Below, one piece after another: positions 1 through 7,956 of a stretch of DNA of 64,000 nt. How positions within the stretch are numbered: position 1 is the first letter of the stretch; the number at the start of each line of letters is the position of its first letter. The notes under the pieces are model-generated. The model was given only the letters and a program-made list of their open reading frames with translations, ran no database searches and was not told the DNA's origin. The stretch comes from Acetobacteraceae bacterium (GTDB lineage Bacteria; Pseudomonadota; Alphaproteobacteria; Acetobacterales; Acetobacteraceae), in the NCBI GenBank assembly GCA_030041375.1, contig JASHOA010000017.1:1-64000 (forward strand). Direction: 5' to 3'. A program made the position numbers and the translations under genes.

Positions 1-113
1 TCTCGACAGACCCGGTAGCGCTGGCACAACTCCGAAACGCTCCAGTTCCCCGTATCGTAGTCCAGCATCATTCGAACACGCTCTTCCATTCGGCAGGTCT
101 CCAGAAACGGCAT
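1..113 (-). CDS. IS481-family transposase, N-terminal fragment (runs off the window)
   Basis: Read leftward from ATG at 113, the 37 visible codons start MPFLETCRMEERVRMM and continue with a helix-turn-helix-like stretch around SVSELCQRYRV. This matches the opening of IS481-type DDE transposases, which begin with a short MP(W/F)xExxxMxER segment and then an SELCRxYGxSR helix-turn-helix. A GGAGGG ribosome binding site sits just upstream (about 120-128). The catalytic DDE core would be outside the window, so activity cannot be judged. Confidence 0.6.
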   Translation of the reverse strand, partial: MPFLETCRMEERVRMMLDYDTGNWSVSELCQRYRVCR

Positions 114-168
114 CGGCGGCCCTCCCTCCGATGCAACTTGACCTGTCGACCATCAACCCAGTCTAACA
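1..168 (-). mobile_element. IS481-family insertion sequence, one end (partial)
   Basis: The segment holds the start of an IS481-like transposase reading leftward out of the window, preceded by about 55 bp that ends in a TGTTAGAC-type terminus (reverse complement of 161-168). Terminal TGT is common for IS481-family ends. The other end lies outside the window, so target duplication cannot be checked. The exact boundary at 168 is inferred from the TGT terminus, not from a second copy. Confidence 0.5.
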
Positions 169-190
169 TGTCGGGAATCTACCCGGTCTG

Positions 191-326
191 TACCCTCACC
201 CCTACCCTCACCCCTACCCCTCTCCCAGAGGGAGAGGGGAAATATGCGGATGTCCTTTCCCAAAGGGAGAGGGGAATGATGCGAATGGCGCGGGGGATAT
301 GTGTCACCCAAGTTTGATTCGGGGTA
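191..326. repeat. Repeat family 2, copy A (TACCC...GGGTA ends)
   Basis: The segment starts TACCC and ends GGGGTA. It contains the C-rich/G-rich inverted blocks CCCCTCTCCC and GGGAGAGGGG, followed by an AATGATGCGAATGGCGCGGG block. The last 70 bp or so are nearly identical to 42750-42819. It abuts the 99-bp hairpin element at 331. Intergenic CCTCACCCC/GAGAGGGG palindromes are common in proteobacteria; the shared right part and its fixed position next to the other repeat are what stand out here. Confidence 0.65.
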
Positions 327-423
327 CTTGACCCGTGTCGGTCCGACTGTGCAGGCCGACACCGGTCTCGCGGTTTATGCGAGCCCGCGATTCACGCCCT
401 CCGACGTTTCCGCCGCGGGCTGG
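327..423. repeat. 99-bp double-hairpin element, copy 1 (right arm shortened)
   Basis: Flanking tetranucleotides are CTTG (327-330) and CTGG (420-423). Between them lie the first hairpin (GACCCGTGTCGG ... CCGACACCGGTC) and the left half of the second (GCGAGCCCGCGATTCACGCC). About 11 bp of the second hairpin's right arm are missing compared with the full copies. It lies upstream of the small Lrp-type gene. Confidence 0.8.
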
Positions 424-489
424 CGCAATCTCCGCCTCCGTTGCATGCTCGCGCTGAACACCCACCGTCGCAGCACAAGGAGAGCCCGG

Positions 490-747
490 ATGCGTGCGAT
501 ATTCGTGCAGATCAAGTGCGAGATGGGAACCGCCTATGGCGTCGCCGAACGGGCTGCGAACGAGATCGCGGAGCTTTCCGAGCTCTATTCAACCTCCGGC
601 CAGTACGACCTGCTCGGCAAATTCTACCTTAACGAAGAAACCGACATCGGCCGCTTCGTCACCGAACGAATCCAGTCGCTTCCCGGTGTTGCGGATACCT
701 ATACCCTGATCACCTTCAACGCGTTCGGCGCTCGCCGCAACGGCTGA
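490..747 (+). CDS. Stand-alone Lrp/AsnC ligand-binding (RAM) domain protein
   Basis: 85 residues, beginning MRAIFVQIKCEMGTAYGVAE. This is the effector-binding alpha-beta sandwich of Lrp/AsnC regulators without the DNA-binding helix-turn-helix. Such stand-alone RAM proteins are known and are thought to bind amino acids or to pair with full-length Lrp proteins. The start at 490 is preceded by AAGGAG at a good distance; the longer reading frame upstream runs through the repeat element and is not credible. It is monocistronic, convergent with the amidase operon, and its ligand is unknown. Confidence 0.8.
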   Translation: MRAIFVQIKCEMGTAYGVAERAANEIAELSELYSTSGQYDLLGKFYLNEETDIGRFVTERIQSLPGVADTYTLITFNAFGARRNG

Positions 748-766
748 TCGCGTCTTTATCGGAGCC

Positions 767-2260
767 TCAGCCAAAGCCGATGAAGCCGGGGCTGGCGGCA
801 ATCGGCGGCGATGCGGCCAGTCGCTCCAGATCCGGAGCCGGCCGCGCCGTCCGCGCATCGGAGGCAAGCATCGCCTCGAGCGCAGCCGCCGCGGCGAGCA
901 GCATCGCATCGCCGCCGCGCGGGCCGACAATCTGCAACCCGAACGGCATTCCTGCCCGATCGCAGCCCACGGGCAGCGAGATCGCCGGATGGCCCGGCAA
1001 CGTCACCGCATAGGCAAGCGCCAGCCAATGGAAATAGCTCCTGGTCTTCCTGCCGTCGATCTCCGAGGGATAAAGCTCGCTCCAGGGCCGCGGGCTGATC
1101 GTGATCGCGGGCGTGAGAATGAGATCGTACTCCTCGAAGAAAAGTTGCCAGCGCCGATAAAGTGCAGTCTGCAGCACACCGGCGCGCGCGACATCCGCCG
1201 CCGTGTAACCAAGCCCTTCCTCGACATTGACAATCACGTTCGGCCCGACCTCGGTGCGACGTGTCTTCACCTTCTCCAGGTGGGCGGCCAGGAATCCGAC
1301 CGCGCGCAGCACGGCGAACGCCTCGTCTGCACCGCTGCAATCCGGCGTCGCATCGTCGGCGCGCGCAAAGACGTGCCGGAAGAGGCCGGTCTTCCCGGCG
1401 AATACCTCCCTGATATGCCGCTCTGTCGGGGCAAACCCGAAATCCGGTGTCAGCGCGACGCGCAACGAAGAAAGATCGAGCGGGGTCAGCGGAAAGAAAT
1501 CGCTTTGCGCGCGCACATTCCGCCCGTGGATCGTCGTCGCCAGCGGATCGGCCGGATCGTCGCCCACCATGACGGAGAGCAGAAGCGCCAGATCGGGCAC
1601 CGTGCGTGCCATCGGGCCCGCGACCGAGAGGTTCGACCAGCCGAGCAGGCGCTTTTCGCTCGGAACCAGGCCCGGTGTCGGCCGGAAACCGACGATGCCG
1701 CAAAAGGCAGCCGGGTTGCGCAGGCTTCCCCCCGTGTCCGAGCCGGAGGCAAGCGGCACCATTCCCGTTGCCAGCGCCACCGCCGAGCCGCCCGAGGAGC
1801 CGGCGGCAGATTTCCGCGGGTCGAACGGATTGCCGGTTGCGCCATAGACGCTGTTGCGGGTGTTCGCGCCGGCGCCGAACTCGGGCGTGTTGGTCTTGCC
1901 GATGACGATGCCGCCGCCGGCGCGAACGGCGCGCACCAGCCGCTCATCCTCCGCCGGCACGTGATCGGCGAAGATCGGGCTTCCGTAAGTGGTGCGAAGC
2001 CCTGCCGTATCTTCGAGATCCTTGATTCCGACAGGAAGGCCGGCGATCGGCCCGAGTGCCTCGCCCTTCGCCGCCGCGGCATCGATTGCCGCCGCCTGCT
2101 GCCTCGCGCGTGCATAGTCGGTGGCAACGATCGCATTCACGGCCGGGTTCAGCCGCTCGATGCGGCGGATGCAGCTTTCCAGGAGTTCGCCAGCGCCGAG
2201 CCGCTTCTCCCCGATCAGCTTGCGCGCTTCGAGGGCCGTCAGATCGCAGGCTTCGCGCAT
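767..2260 (-). CDS. Amidase (amidase-signature family)
   Basis: 497 residues. The amidase-signature catalytic triad is visible as Lys80 (GLPVGIKDLEDT), cis-Ser155 (AAGSSGGSAVA) and nucleophile Ser179 (GSDTGGSLRNP), with the usual 24-residue spacing between the serines. The family hydrolyses C-N amide bonds; GatA belongs to it, but no gatB/gatC lies nearby, so a catabolic amidase is more likely. The ATG at 2260 is chosen because it lies 4 nt after the stop of the upstream gamma-glutamyltransferase gene; the 23-residue upstream extension would overlap that gene. The two probably form an operon that cuts gamma-glutamyl or amide substrates. Confidence 0.88.
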   Translation of the reverse strand: MREACDLTALEARKLIGEKRLGAGELLESCIRRIERLNPAVNAIVATDYARARQQAAAIDAAAAKGEALGPIAGLPVGIKDLEDTAGLRTTYGSPIFADHVPAEDERLVRAVRAGGGIVIGKTNTPEFGAGANTRNSVYGATGNPFDPRKSAAGSSGGSAVALATGMVPLASGSDTGGSLRNPAAFCGIVGFRPTPGLVPSEKRLLGWSNLSVAGPMARTVPDLALLLSVMVGDDPADPLATTIHGRNVRAQSDFFPLTPLDLSSLRVALTPDFGFAPTERHIREVFAGKTGLFRHVFARADDATPDCSGADEAFAVLRAVGFLAAHLEKVKTRRTEVGPNVIVNVEEGLGYTAADVARAGVLQTALYRRWQLFFEEYDLILTPAITISPRPWSELYPSEIDGRKTRSYFHWLALAYAVTLPGHPAISLPVGCDRAGMPFGLQIVGPRGGDAMLLAAAAALEAMLASDARTARPAPDLERLAASPPIAASPGFIGFG

Positions 2261-2264
2261 CGCC

Positions 2265-3863
2265 CTAATACCCGAGCGCCATGCCGTCCTTGCGCGGATC
2301 CGATGCCCCCGCAAGCACGCCCTTTGCACGATCGATCCAGATCGCCTGGCCCCCGCCGTGCGGCCGATCGACCACGCTGAGCTGGTGGCCTCGCCGCTCC
2401 AGGCCCTCCAGCGTTGCCAGTTTCAGGCCGCGCTCGATCTCGAGCTTCCCGCCCGTGGGGAAGACGCGCGGGGCGTCGAGCGCCTCCTGAAGGTCCAGCC
2501 CGTATTCGAGGACATTCGTCAGAAACAAAGTCTGGCCCATCGGCTGGAAATGCCCGCCCATCACGCCGAACGGCATCACGGCCTCACCCTCCCTGGTCAG
2601 CATTCCGGGAATGATCGTGTGCATCGGCCGCTTGCCCGGCGCGATGCAGTTCGGATGGCCGCGCTCCAGGCGAAAGCCGAAGCCCCGGTTCTGCAGCATC
2701 ACGCCCGACTTCTCCGCGAGGATGCCGCTGCCGAAGCCCTGGAACAGCGAATTGATGAGGCTTGCCGCATTGCCGTCGCGATCGACGACCGCGAGACAGG
2801 CGGTGTCGGCGTGCACCGGCATCAGAGCCTCACCGGCTGGCGGCAGCGCATGCATGGTCCGCCCATCGTCGATCAATCTTCTCAGGCCGGCAAGGTACGC
2901 TTCGCTCGTCAGGCGTTGCACCGGCACCGCCGCATGCACCGGGTCGGCAACGAAGGCGTCACGGTCCCGGTAGACAAGCCGGGCCGCCTCGGCATGGCGG
3001 TGCAGCCGGAGCGCGGAGAGCGGCCCATCGGCGGCGCTCTCCATTCCGCCCAGGATGCCGAGCAGCATCAGCACGAGAATCCCCACGCCATTCGGCGGGC
3101 ATTGCCACACCTCGAAGCCGCGCCATGTGGTGCGGATCGGCTCGACGAACTCCGCCCCGCTCAACTGAGCGGCGAAATCCGCTTCCGTGTGCAGCCCCCC
3201 GCGGGCGCGCAGGGTTGTGACGATGTCAGCGGCGATTGGCCCTTCATAGAACGCGCGCGCGCCGCCCCTCGCGATGGCGCGAAGCGTTGTGGCAAGGCCC
3301 GGCGGTGTGAACCGTTCGCCCGCCGCCGGTGCCGCTCCGCGAGGCAGGAATCCGCTGGCCCCGTTCTTGCGGAGCTTGTCCTCCAGCCGCTGCCAATCGA
3401 AGGCAACGCGCGGATGCACGACGAATCCCTCCTCCGCATAGCCGATCGCCGGACGCAGCAGTTCGTCGAGCCCTTTGGTGCCGTGGGCAGCGAGCAACGT
3501 CTCCCAGGCGGCAACCGCACCGGGCACCGTCACACTGTGGGCGGAATCGTTCTCGAGTTGCGCGAGCCCTCTCTCTTCGTACCACGCGAAATCCGCCGCC
3601 GCCGGCGCCCGCCCCGAGCCGTTCAGCGCCACCACCCGCCCGCTCCCCGCCGGCGCATAAAGGCAGAAGCAGTCTCCGCCGATCCCCGTAGATTGCGGCT
3701 CGACCACGCACAGCACGGCCATCGCCGCCACTGCGGCATCGAGCGCGTTGCCGCCCGCCCTGAGCATTTCGAGCGCGGTGAGAGTTGCCGCCGGCATCGA
3801 GGTCGCCGCCATGCCGTGCGTGGCGAAGACCACGCTTCGCCCCGGCAAATGAAAGTCCCGCAT
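2265..3863 (-). CDS. Gamma-glutamyltransferase family protein (Ntn hydrolase)
   Basis: 532 residues. The family's N-terminal core (MLRAGGNALDAAVAAM, TGIGGDCFCL) and the autoprocessing threonine are present: Thr354 in HADTACLAVVDRDGNAAS, the N-terminal nucleophile of the small subunit after self-cleavage. No clear signal peptide is seen, so it may act in the cytoplasm. The start MRDFHLPGRSV at 3863 has a GGAAAG site and matches the usual beginning of alphaproteobacterial homologues; an ATG 13 codons earlier lacks a ribosome site. It is co-transcribed with the amidase downstream. The substrate may not be glutathione, because family members also include acylases. Confidence 0.85.
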   Translation of the reverse strand: MRDFHLPGRSVVFATHGMAATSMPAATLTALEMLRAGGNALDAAVAAMAVLCVVEPQSTGIGGDCFCLYAPAGSGRVVALNGSGRAPAAADFAWYEERGLAQLENDSAHSVTVPGAVAAWETLLAAHGTKGLDELLRPAIGYAEEGFVVHPRVAFDWQRLEDKLRKNGASGFLPRGAAPAAGERFTPPGLATTLRAIARGGARAFYEGPIAADIVTTLRARGGLHTEADFAAQLSGAEFVEPIRTTWRGFEVWQCPPNGVGILVLMLLGILGGMESAADGPLSALRLHRHAEAARLVYRDRDAFVADPVHAAVPVQRLTSEAYLAGLRRLIDDGRTMHALPPAGEALMPVHADTACLAVVDRDGNAASLINSLFQGFGSGILAEKSGVMLQNRGFGFRLERGHPNCIAPGKRPMHTIIPGMLTREGEAVMPFGVMGGHFQPMGQTLFLTNVLEYGLDLQEALDAPRVFPTGGKLEIERGLKLATLEGLERRGHQLSVVDRPHGGGQAIWIDRAKGVLAGASDPRKDGMALGY

Positions 3864-3973
3864 GCCGCTTTCCGATCGTCCCAACCACCGGTACGCTGGC
3901 ATGAAGGCGCCAGGTTGGCAACGCGCCCCAAGGGACCATTGCCCAAAGGAAGCATGACAAGGGGGAGTGTCGG

Positions 3974-4309
3974 ATGAGCGCCACGATCGAGGATTTCAAC
4001 CGCATCGAGATCCGTATCGGCACCATCGTCGAGGCGAGCCACTTCCCCGAGGCGCGCAAGCCTGCCTTCAAGCTCGTCATCGATTTCGGATCCGCCATCG
4101 GCCGCAAACGCTCCTCGGTACAGATCACCGAGCATTACGTGCCGGACAGGCTGATCGGCCGGCAGGTCCTGGCCGTCGTCAACTTTCCGCCGCGGCAGAT
4201 CGGCCCCTTTCATTCGGAAGTGCTCACGCTCGGCGTGCCGGACGAGGAGGGCAGAGTGGTCCTCATCCGCCCCGACTTTGCGGTGCCGGACGGCGGGCGG
4301 CTGTTCTGA
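3974..4309 (+). CDS. tRNA-binding OB-fold protein (CsaA/YgjH-like)
   Basis: 111 residues forming one EMAP/CsaA-type OB fold: DFNRIEIRIGTIVEA at the start and a FHSEVLTLGVPDEEG loop near the C terminus. Such small proteins bind tRNA; Bacillus CsaA has export-chaperone activity. GGGGAG lies just upstream of the ATG. It converges on the ABC-transporter gene with only 7 nt between the stops. Confidence 0.88.
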   Translation: MSATIEDFNRIEIRIGTIVEASHFPEARKPAFKLVIDFGSAIGRKRSSVQITEHYVPDRLIGRQVLAVVNFPPRQIGPFHSEVLTLGVPDEEGRVVLIRPDFAVPDGGRLF

Positions 4310-4316
4310 GCCGGTG

Positions 4317-5123
4317 CTATTCGCGCGCGGCGACTTCCTGCGCGAGGGGTTCCGCGGGCTGAGGCGACGGCCGCGGCGGCAACTCGTGGCCGAGATACTG
4401 CTCCAGCACCTCGTCGGGCGGACCGTCAGCCCGTACCTTGCCCTGGTCCAGCCAGATTACTCGGGAGCACCATGTACGCACGGTTTCCACCATGTGCGAG
4501 GAGAGAACGAGTATCTCCGCGCCGCGCACCATGCCCTCGAGACGCTCCCGCGCCTTCTCCATGAAGCCTGCGTCGCCGGCCAGGAACCATTCGTCCATCA
4601 GCAGCACTTGCGGGCGGATGGCAGTGGCCAGCGCGAAGCCAAGCCGCACCATCATCCCTGCGCTGTACAGCCTCATCGGCAGATCGAGGAAATCGCCGAG
4701 TTCGGAAAAGCCGCGCACATTCTCTTCGAGCTTTTTCGTGGCCTCCTTTGAGAGGTTGCCATAAAGGCCACGCAGCCGGATGTTCTCGAGGCCGGTCAGC
4801 TCCGGGTTCATCCCGAGATTGGGATCGAGCAGGGCTGTCAGGCTGCCCTCGATCCGCACCCGTCCGAGCACCGGTTCATAGATTCCGGCAAGGACGCGAA
4901 GCAGCGTCGTCTTGCCGGCGCCGTTACCACCGATCAGGCCGAGCCTGTCGCCGCTGCCAAGCTCGAAGCTGATGTCGCGCAGCGCCTGCACCACGACACG
5001 GCTTTGCCGGTCCTTGCCCACGCGCCCGGAAGCGGCAGCCAGCACCGTCTTTTTCAGGCTCCGGCTCGAGCCATGATAAAGCGGGAAATCGACGGCGACG
5101 CCGCTGACGGAAATGCTGGCCAT
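4317..5123 (-). CDS. Polysaccharide/O-antigen export ABC transporter, ATP-binding subunit
   Basis: 268 residues with Walker A GGNGAGKTT, an ABC signature in the YSAGM form, and Walker B VLLMDEWF. The YSAGM signature and a short post-Walker tail are typical of the KpsT/RfbE/Wzt group that exports capsule or O-antigen polysaccharides. The partner permease is encoded immediately upstream on the same strand, 25 nt away. The start MASISVSGVAVDFP at 5123 fits the family; a 19-residue upstream extension would overlap the permease end. No carbohydrate-binding C-terminal domain is present, so it resembles the KpsT type rather than long Wzt proteins. Confidence 0.9.
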   Translation of the reverse strand: MASISVSGVAVDFPLYHGSSRSLKKTVLAAASGRVGKDRQSRVVVQALRDISFELGSGDRLGLIGGNGAGKTTLLRVLAGIYEPVLGRVRIEGSLTALLDPNLGMNPELTGLENIRLRGLYGNLSKEATKKLEENVRGFSELGDFLDLPMRLYSAGMMVRLGFALATAIRPQVLLMDEWFLAGDAGFMEKARERLEGMVRGAEILVLSSHMVETVRTWCSRVIWLDQGKVRADGPPDEVLEQYLGHELPPRPSPQPAEPLAQEVAARE

Positions 5124-5148
5124 CGATGCCGACGGTTCGTACTGTTCT

Positions 5149-6063
5149 CTACACCCAGAACGCGAGCCGGTGCCGCGCACGCACGAAAAGCAGCCAGGAG
5201 AGCCCCGCCACCAACAGGCTGTACCCGACCGCGCTCAGCCAGACGAAGCCGCTGGGCGCCTGGCCAAGCAGCGGGCCGCGCACGACCTCGAGCAGTGTGT
5301 AGAACGGGTTGATCGGCAGCAGGTGCTGCCATCGCACGCTCAGGGTGGAGGGCACCCAGATGATCGGGCTCACGAAGAAGCCGATCTGCATGACGCTCGC
5401 GACAATCGGCGGGATGTCCCGGAAACGCGCACAAAAAGCGCCGAGCAGGAAGGCAATCGCGATTCCGTCCACCAGCCAGAGCGCGAAGCCGGGCACGGCA
5501 TAAAGCGCGGCTAATCCCGGCCGCACCGAGAAGATCAGGAACACCGCCACGATCACCGGAAAATTGTGCGCCAGAACGAGGACGTTTCGCACCAGCATGC
5601 GGCCCGCATAGAGGAAGAACGGCAGCCGCATCGAACGGATCGTCCCCTCCGCTTGCATGAAGCAGGTGCAGGCCTCGCTGACGATCGTGCTGAGGAATGC
5701 CCACAGGATCATCGAAAGGGCGAGGAACGGCAGGTAGGAATGAATATCGGTGTGAAAGAGCGTCGAGTAGAGGAAGCCGAGGGCGGCGATCATGATCGCG
5801 GTCGAGATGGTGAGCCAGAACGGCCCGAGCACCGACCCGCGATAGCGGAGCACGATATCGAGGAAGCCGAGCGACCAGACCAGCCGCCAAAGCCGCAAGC
5901 CTTCGCGTACGTCCCGGAAGGCGAGCGCCTGACGCATGGCGAAGCCGAGATTGGGCCGGAGTTCGAGGACCGCCTCCTCCGTGCGGAGCGCTTCCGGCTG
6001 CCGAACAAGCAGGATCGAGCCTTCCATGGCGCCCGCGCTAGCCGATTCGTGCGGCCCCGGCAA
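5149..6063 (-). CDS. Polysaccharide export ABC transporter, permease (ABC-2 type)
   Basis: About 304 residues with six hydrophobic segments, the first near RYRGSVLGPFWLTISTAI, typical of KpsM/RfbA ABC-2 permeases. It works with the ATPase encoded just downstream to move a lipid-linked glycan across the inner membrane. The start is uncertain: a TTG at 6063 has GAGGCG upstream and lies 12 nt after the stop of the lipoprotein gene, whereas the ATG at 6027 (MEGSILLV) has no visible ribosome site. No glycosyltransferases are nearby, so the substrate is unknown. Confidence 0.88.
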   Translation of the reverse strand: MPGPHESASAGAMEGSILLVRQPEALRTEEAVLELRPNLGFAMRQALAFRDVREGLRLWRLVWSLGFLDIVLRYRGSVLGPFWLTISTAIMIAALGFLYSTLFHTDIHSYLPFLALSMILWAFLSTIVSEACTCFMQAEGTIRSMRLPFFLYAGRMLVRNVLVLAHNFPVIVAVFLIFSVRPGLAALYAVPGFALWLVDGIAIAFLLGAFCARFRDIPPIVASVMQIGFFVSPIIWVPSTLSVRWQHLLPINPFYTLLEVVRGPLLGQAPSGFVWLSAVGYSLLVAGLSWLLFVRARHRLAFWV

Positions 6064-6074
6064 CCCGCCGCGCC

Positions 6075-6545
6075 TCAGCCATGCGCCGGGGGAGCAAGGC
6101 GCGTTTCCGCCCCATGGATGATCATCACCCGCGCCCCGGGCGCAAGCTTGAACCCGTTGCTTTGCACCACCGAGATCGTGCGGCCGTCATCCACAAGGAT
6201 AATGAACTCGGTCACATTGTCGGTCGGCACTCCTGCTTCGGCCTCGCCGCCGGCCTGCACGCCGGCCCCACCATCGCCGATCGCGGCCAGGATGCTCGAG
6301 CGAACGTCGCCGCCGCCCGCGCTGCCCGCCGTCCCGCTTGCCGCCGGCCCGGCCACCGCAGGCCCCAAGCTGTCGGCAGCCCCAACCGTGACCGGTCGTT
6401 CGGCAAGGATCGTGCCGTAGGAGACATTGGCCGGTTGCACCAGCGGGGAAACCGGGACCGCCGGGGCCGTTACCGCCTTGTTCACCTTCCCGGCGCAACC
6501 TGAAAGCACAAGCGCCACTGCCATGGCACCGGAGACCGCTCTCAT
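6075..6545 (-). CDS. SlyB/Pcp-like outer membrane lipoprotein
   Basis: 156 residues. A lipobox LSGC puts the lipidated cysteine at position 17. A Gly/Ala-rich middle (glycine-zipper-like) is followed by the EFIILVDDGRTISVVQ segment and a GARVMIIHGAETRLAP end, as in the SlyB/PcpA family, a structural outer-membrane lipoprotein often controlled by envelope stress. The ATG at 6545 has AGGGGA at good spacing; the 28-residue upstream extension does not. It is divergent from the lytic transglycosylase gene with about 190 bp between, and likely leads the transcript that includes the ABC exporter. Confidence 0.75.
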   Translation of the reverse strand: MRAVSGAMAVALVLSGCAGKVNKAVTAPAVPVSPLVQPANVSYGTILAERPVTVGAADSLGPAVAGPAASGTAGSAGGGDVRSSILAAIGDGGAGVQAGGEAEAGVPTDNVTEFIILVDDGRTISVVQSNGFKLAPGARVMIIHGAETRLAPPAHG

Positions 6546-6734
6546 CGGCGATTTCCCCTGAGGTTGGGCGGACTTTACCAGCAATCCCGGCCCGCGGCAC
6601 GACACATCGCAGCGAAGGCTTGCTGCCACATGGATATTACGATAAGGGTGTTACAGTCGATTCCTACCCGACCGCCTCAACGACGGCCGCTCGGCCGTTG
6701 TCCTTCTGTTCCGTACTGATGGGCCCGCCGCCGA

Positions 6735-7829
6735 ATGAGACGGATATCCCTGCTCCCATCGTTCTCCCTCCTGGCCGCACTCGCGCTGCTCTCCGCCTGC
6801 GCCAGCCAGGCTCCCCGGATCAGCTCCCGCGAAGAAGCCGCCCGCTACGCCGCCATTACCCCGCGGGATTACACGGCACCCGGACCTCCCTGGGACCCTT
6901 GGGGCCCTTACATCACGCTCGCTTCGCAACGCTTCGACGTGCCCGAGCTCTGGATCCGCGAGGTCATGCGCGTCGAGTCGGGCGGCGAGGAATATCTGAA
7001 CGGCGAACCGATCACCTCCCCTGCCGGGGCGATGGGGCTGATGCAGGTGATGCCGGATACCTACCAGGAACTCGAAGCGGAGTACGGGCTGGGCGACAAC
7101 CCCTACGATCCGCGCGACAACATCCTCGCCGGCACGGCCTATATCCGGGAAATGTATGACCTTTTCGGCTCGCCCGGGTTCCTCGCCGCCTACAATGCCG
7201 GGCCGGAGGCGTACGAAGAGTACCTGAGCCGCAGAGCGCCGCTGCCGTGGGAGACCCGCCGTTACGTGGCGACGATTGCGCCGCGGATTCGCGGCGTCTA
7301 TCCGGGCGCGGGTGGTGAGCAGTTCGCCATGAACACCACCCCCGTGCGCCTGCCCTCGCCCTCGCCCGCGCCCCCCGTCAGCCGTCCGCCGAGCGTGGTC
7401 AGAGTGGCACAACTGCCCGAGCCCCCGCGGCCCGTGGTGCCGCCGCCGCCGGTGCGGCGGGTGGCGCCACCGCCGCCGCTGCCACGGCCGCCGGGCGGCT
7501 TTCACCTGATCACCCCCGCCCTCGCCGGCACGCTTCCGCCCAGGCCACCCGGCCCGCTGACCGGCTCGCCGAGGGGGAACTGGGCGATCCAGGTCGGCGC
7601 TTTCGACCACATCGACCAAGCCCACGCGGCCATCAGTGCCGCCATCCGCGAAGCGCCCGGCCCGCTTCGGGCCGCCTGGCAGATGGTGGGGAGCGTGCAC
7701 GAACAGCATGGAATGCTCTACAGGGCGCGCCTCGTCGGCATCTCCCGAGAGGCCGCCGTTCAGGCCTGCGAACAGCTTGGGCACGTCCATACCGCCTGCT
7801 TCGTGATTTCGCCGGCCGCGCAGTCCTGA
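6735..7829 (+). CDS. Lytic transglycosylase lipoprotein with C-terminal SPOR domain
   Basis: 364 residues. Lipobox LSAC (Cys22) gives an outer-membrane lipoprotein. The SLT domain has catalytic Glu81 (REVMRVESGG), the MGLMQVMP motif and AAYNAGP. A proline-rich linker (about 210-265) leads to a SPOR domain (about 275-360, starting NWAIQVGAF). Lytic transglycosylases cut glycan strands of murein; SPOR domains bind denuded glycan at the division septum. Both domains in one protein suggest a septal murein hydrolase. It is followed at once by a copy of the 99-bp repeat. Confidence 0.9.
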   Translation: MRRISLLPSFSLLAALALLSACASQAPRISSREEAARYAAITPRDYTAPGPPWDPWGPYITLASQRFDVPELWIREVMRVESGGEEYLNGEPITSPAGAMGLMQVMPDTYQELEAEYGLGDNPYDPRDNILAGTAYIREMYDLFGSPGFLAAYNAGPEAYEEYLSRRAPLPWETRRYVATIAPRIRGVYPGAGGEQFAMNTTPVRLPSPSPAPPVSRPPSVVRVAQLPEPPRPVVPPPPVRRVAPPPPLPRPPGGFHLITPALAGTLPPRPPGPLTGSPRGNWAIQVGAFDHIDQAHAAISAAIREAPGPLRAAWQMVGSVHEQHGMLYRARLVGISREAAVQACEQLGHVHTACFVISPAAQS

Positions 7830-7843
7830 CCTCTGGCGGCAGA

Positions 7844-7950
7844 CTAGACCCGTGCCGGGCTGACTGGGCAGCCCGACACGAGTCTCGCGGTTTATTCGAG
7901 CCCGCGATTCACGCCCTCCGACGTTTCCGCCTCGGGCGATCGCGGGCTAG
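7844..7950. repeat. 99-bp double-hairpin element, copy 2 (with CTAG direct repeats)
   Basis: Exactly 99 bp (7848-7946) flanked by perfect 4-bp CTAG repeats at 7844-7847 and 7947-7950. Hairpin 1 pairs AGACCCGTGCCGGGCT with AGCCCGACACGAGTCT. Hairpin 2 pairs GCCCGCGAT...CGCCC with GGGCG...ATCGCGGGC, with a TCA bulge on the left arm. Its right edge is only 6 bp from the start codon of the alcohol dehydrogenase gene, so it sits in that gene's leader. Confidence 0.9.
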
Positions 7951-7956
7951 CGGGGC

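Noticed and set aside
153-362. Minus-strand open frame of 69 codons across the left repeats
   Set aside because: It lies wholly within repeat sequence, has no ribosome site and no domain.
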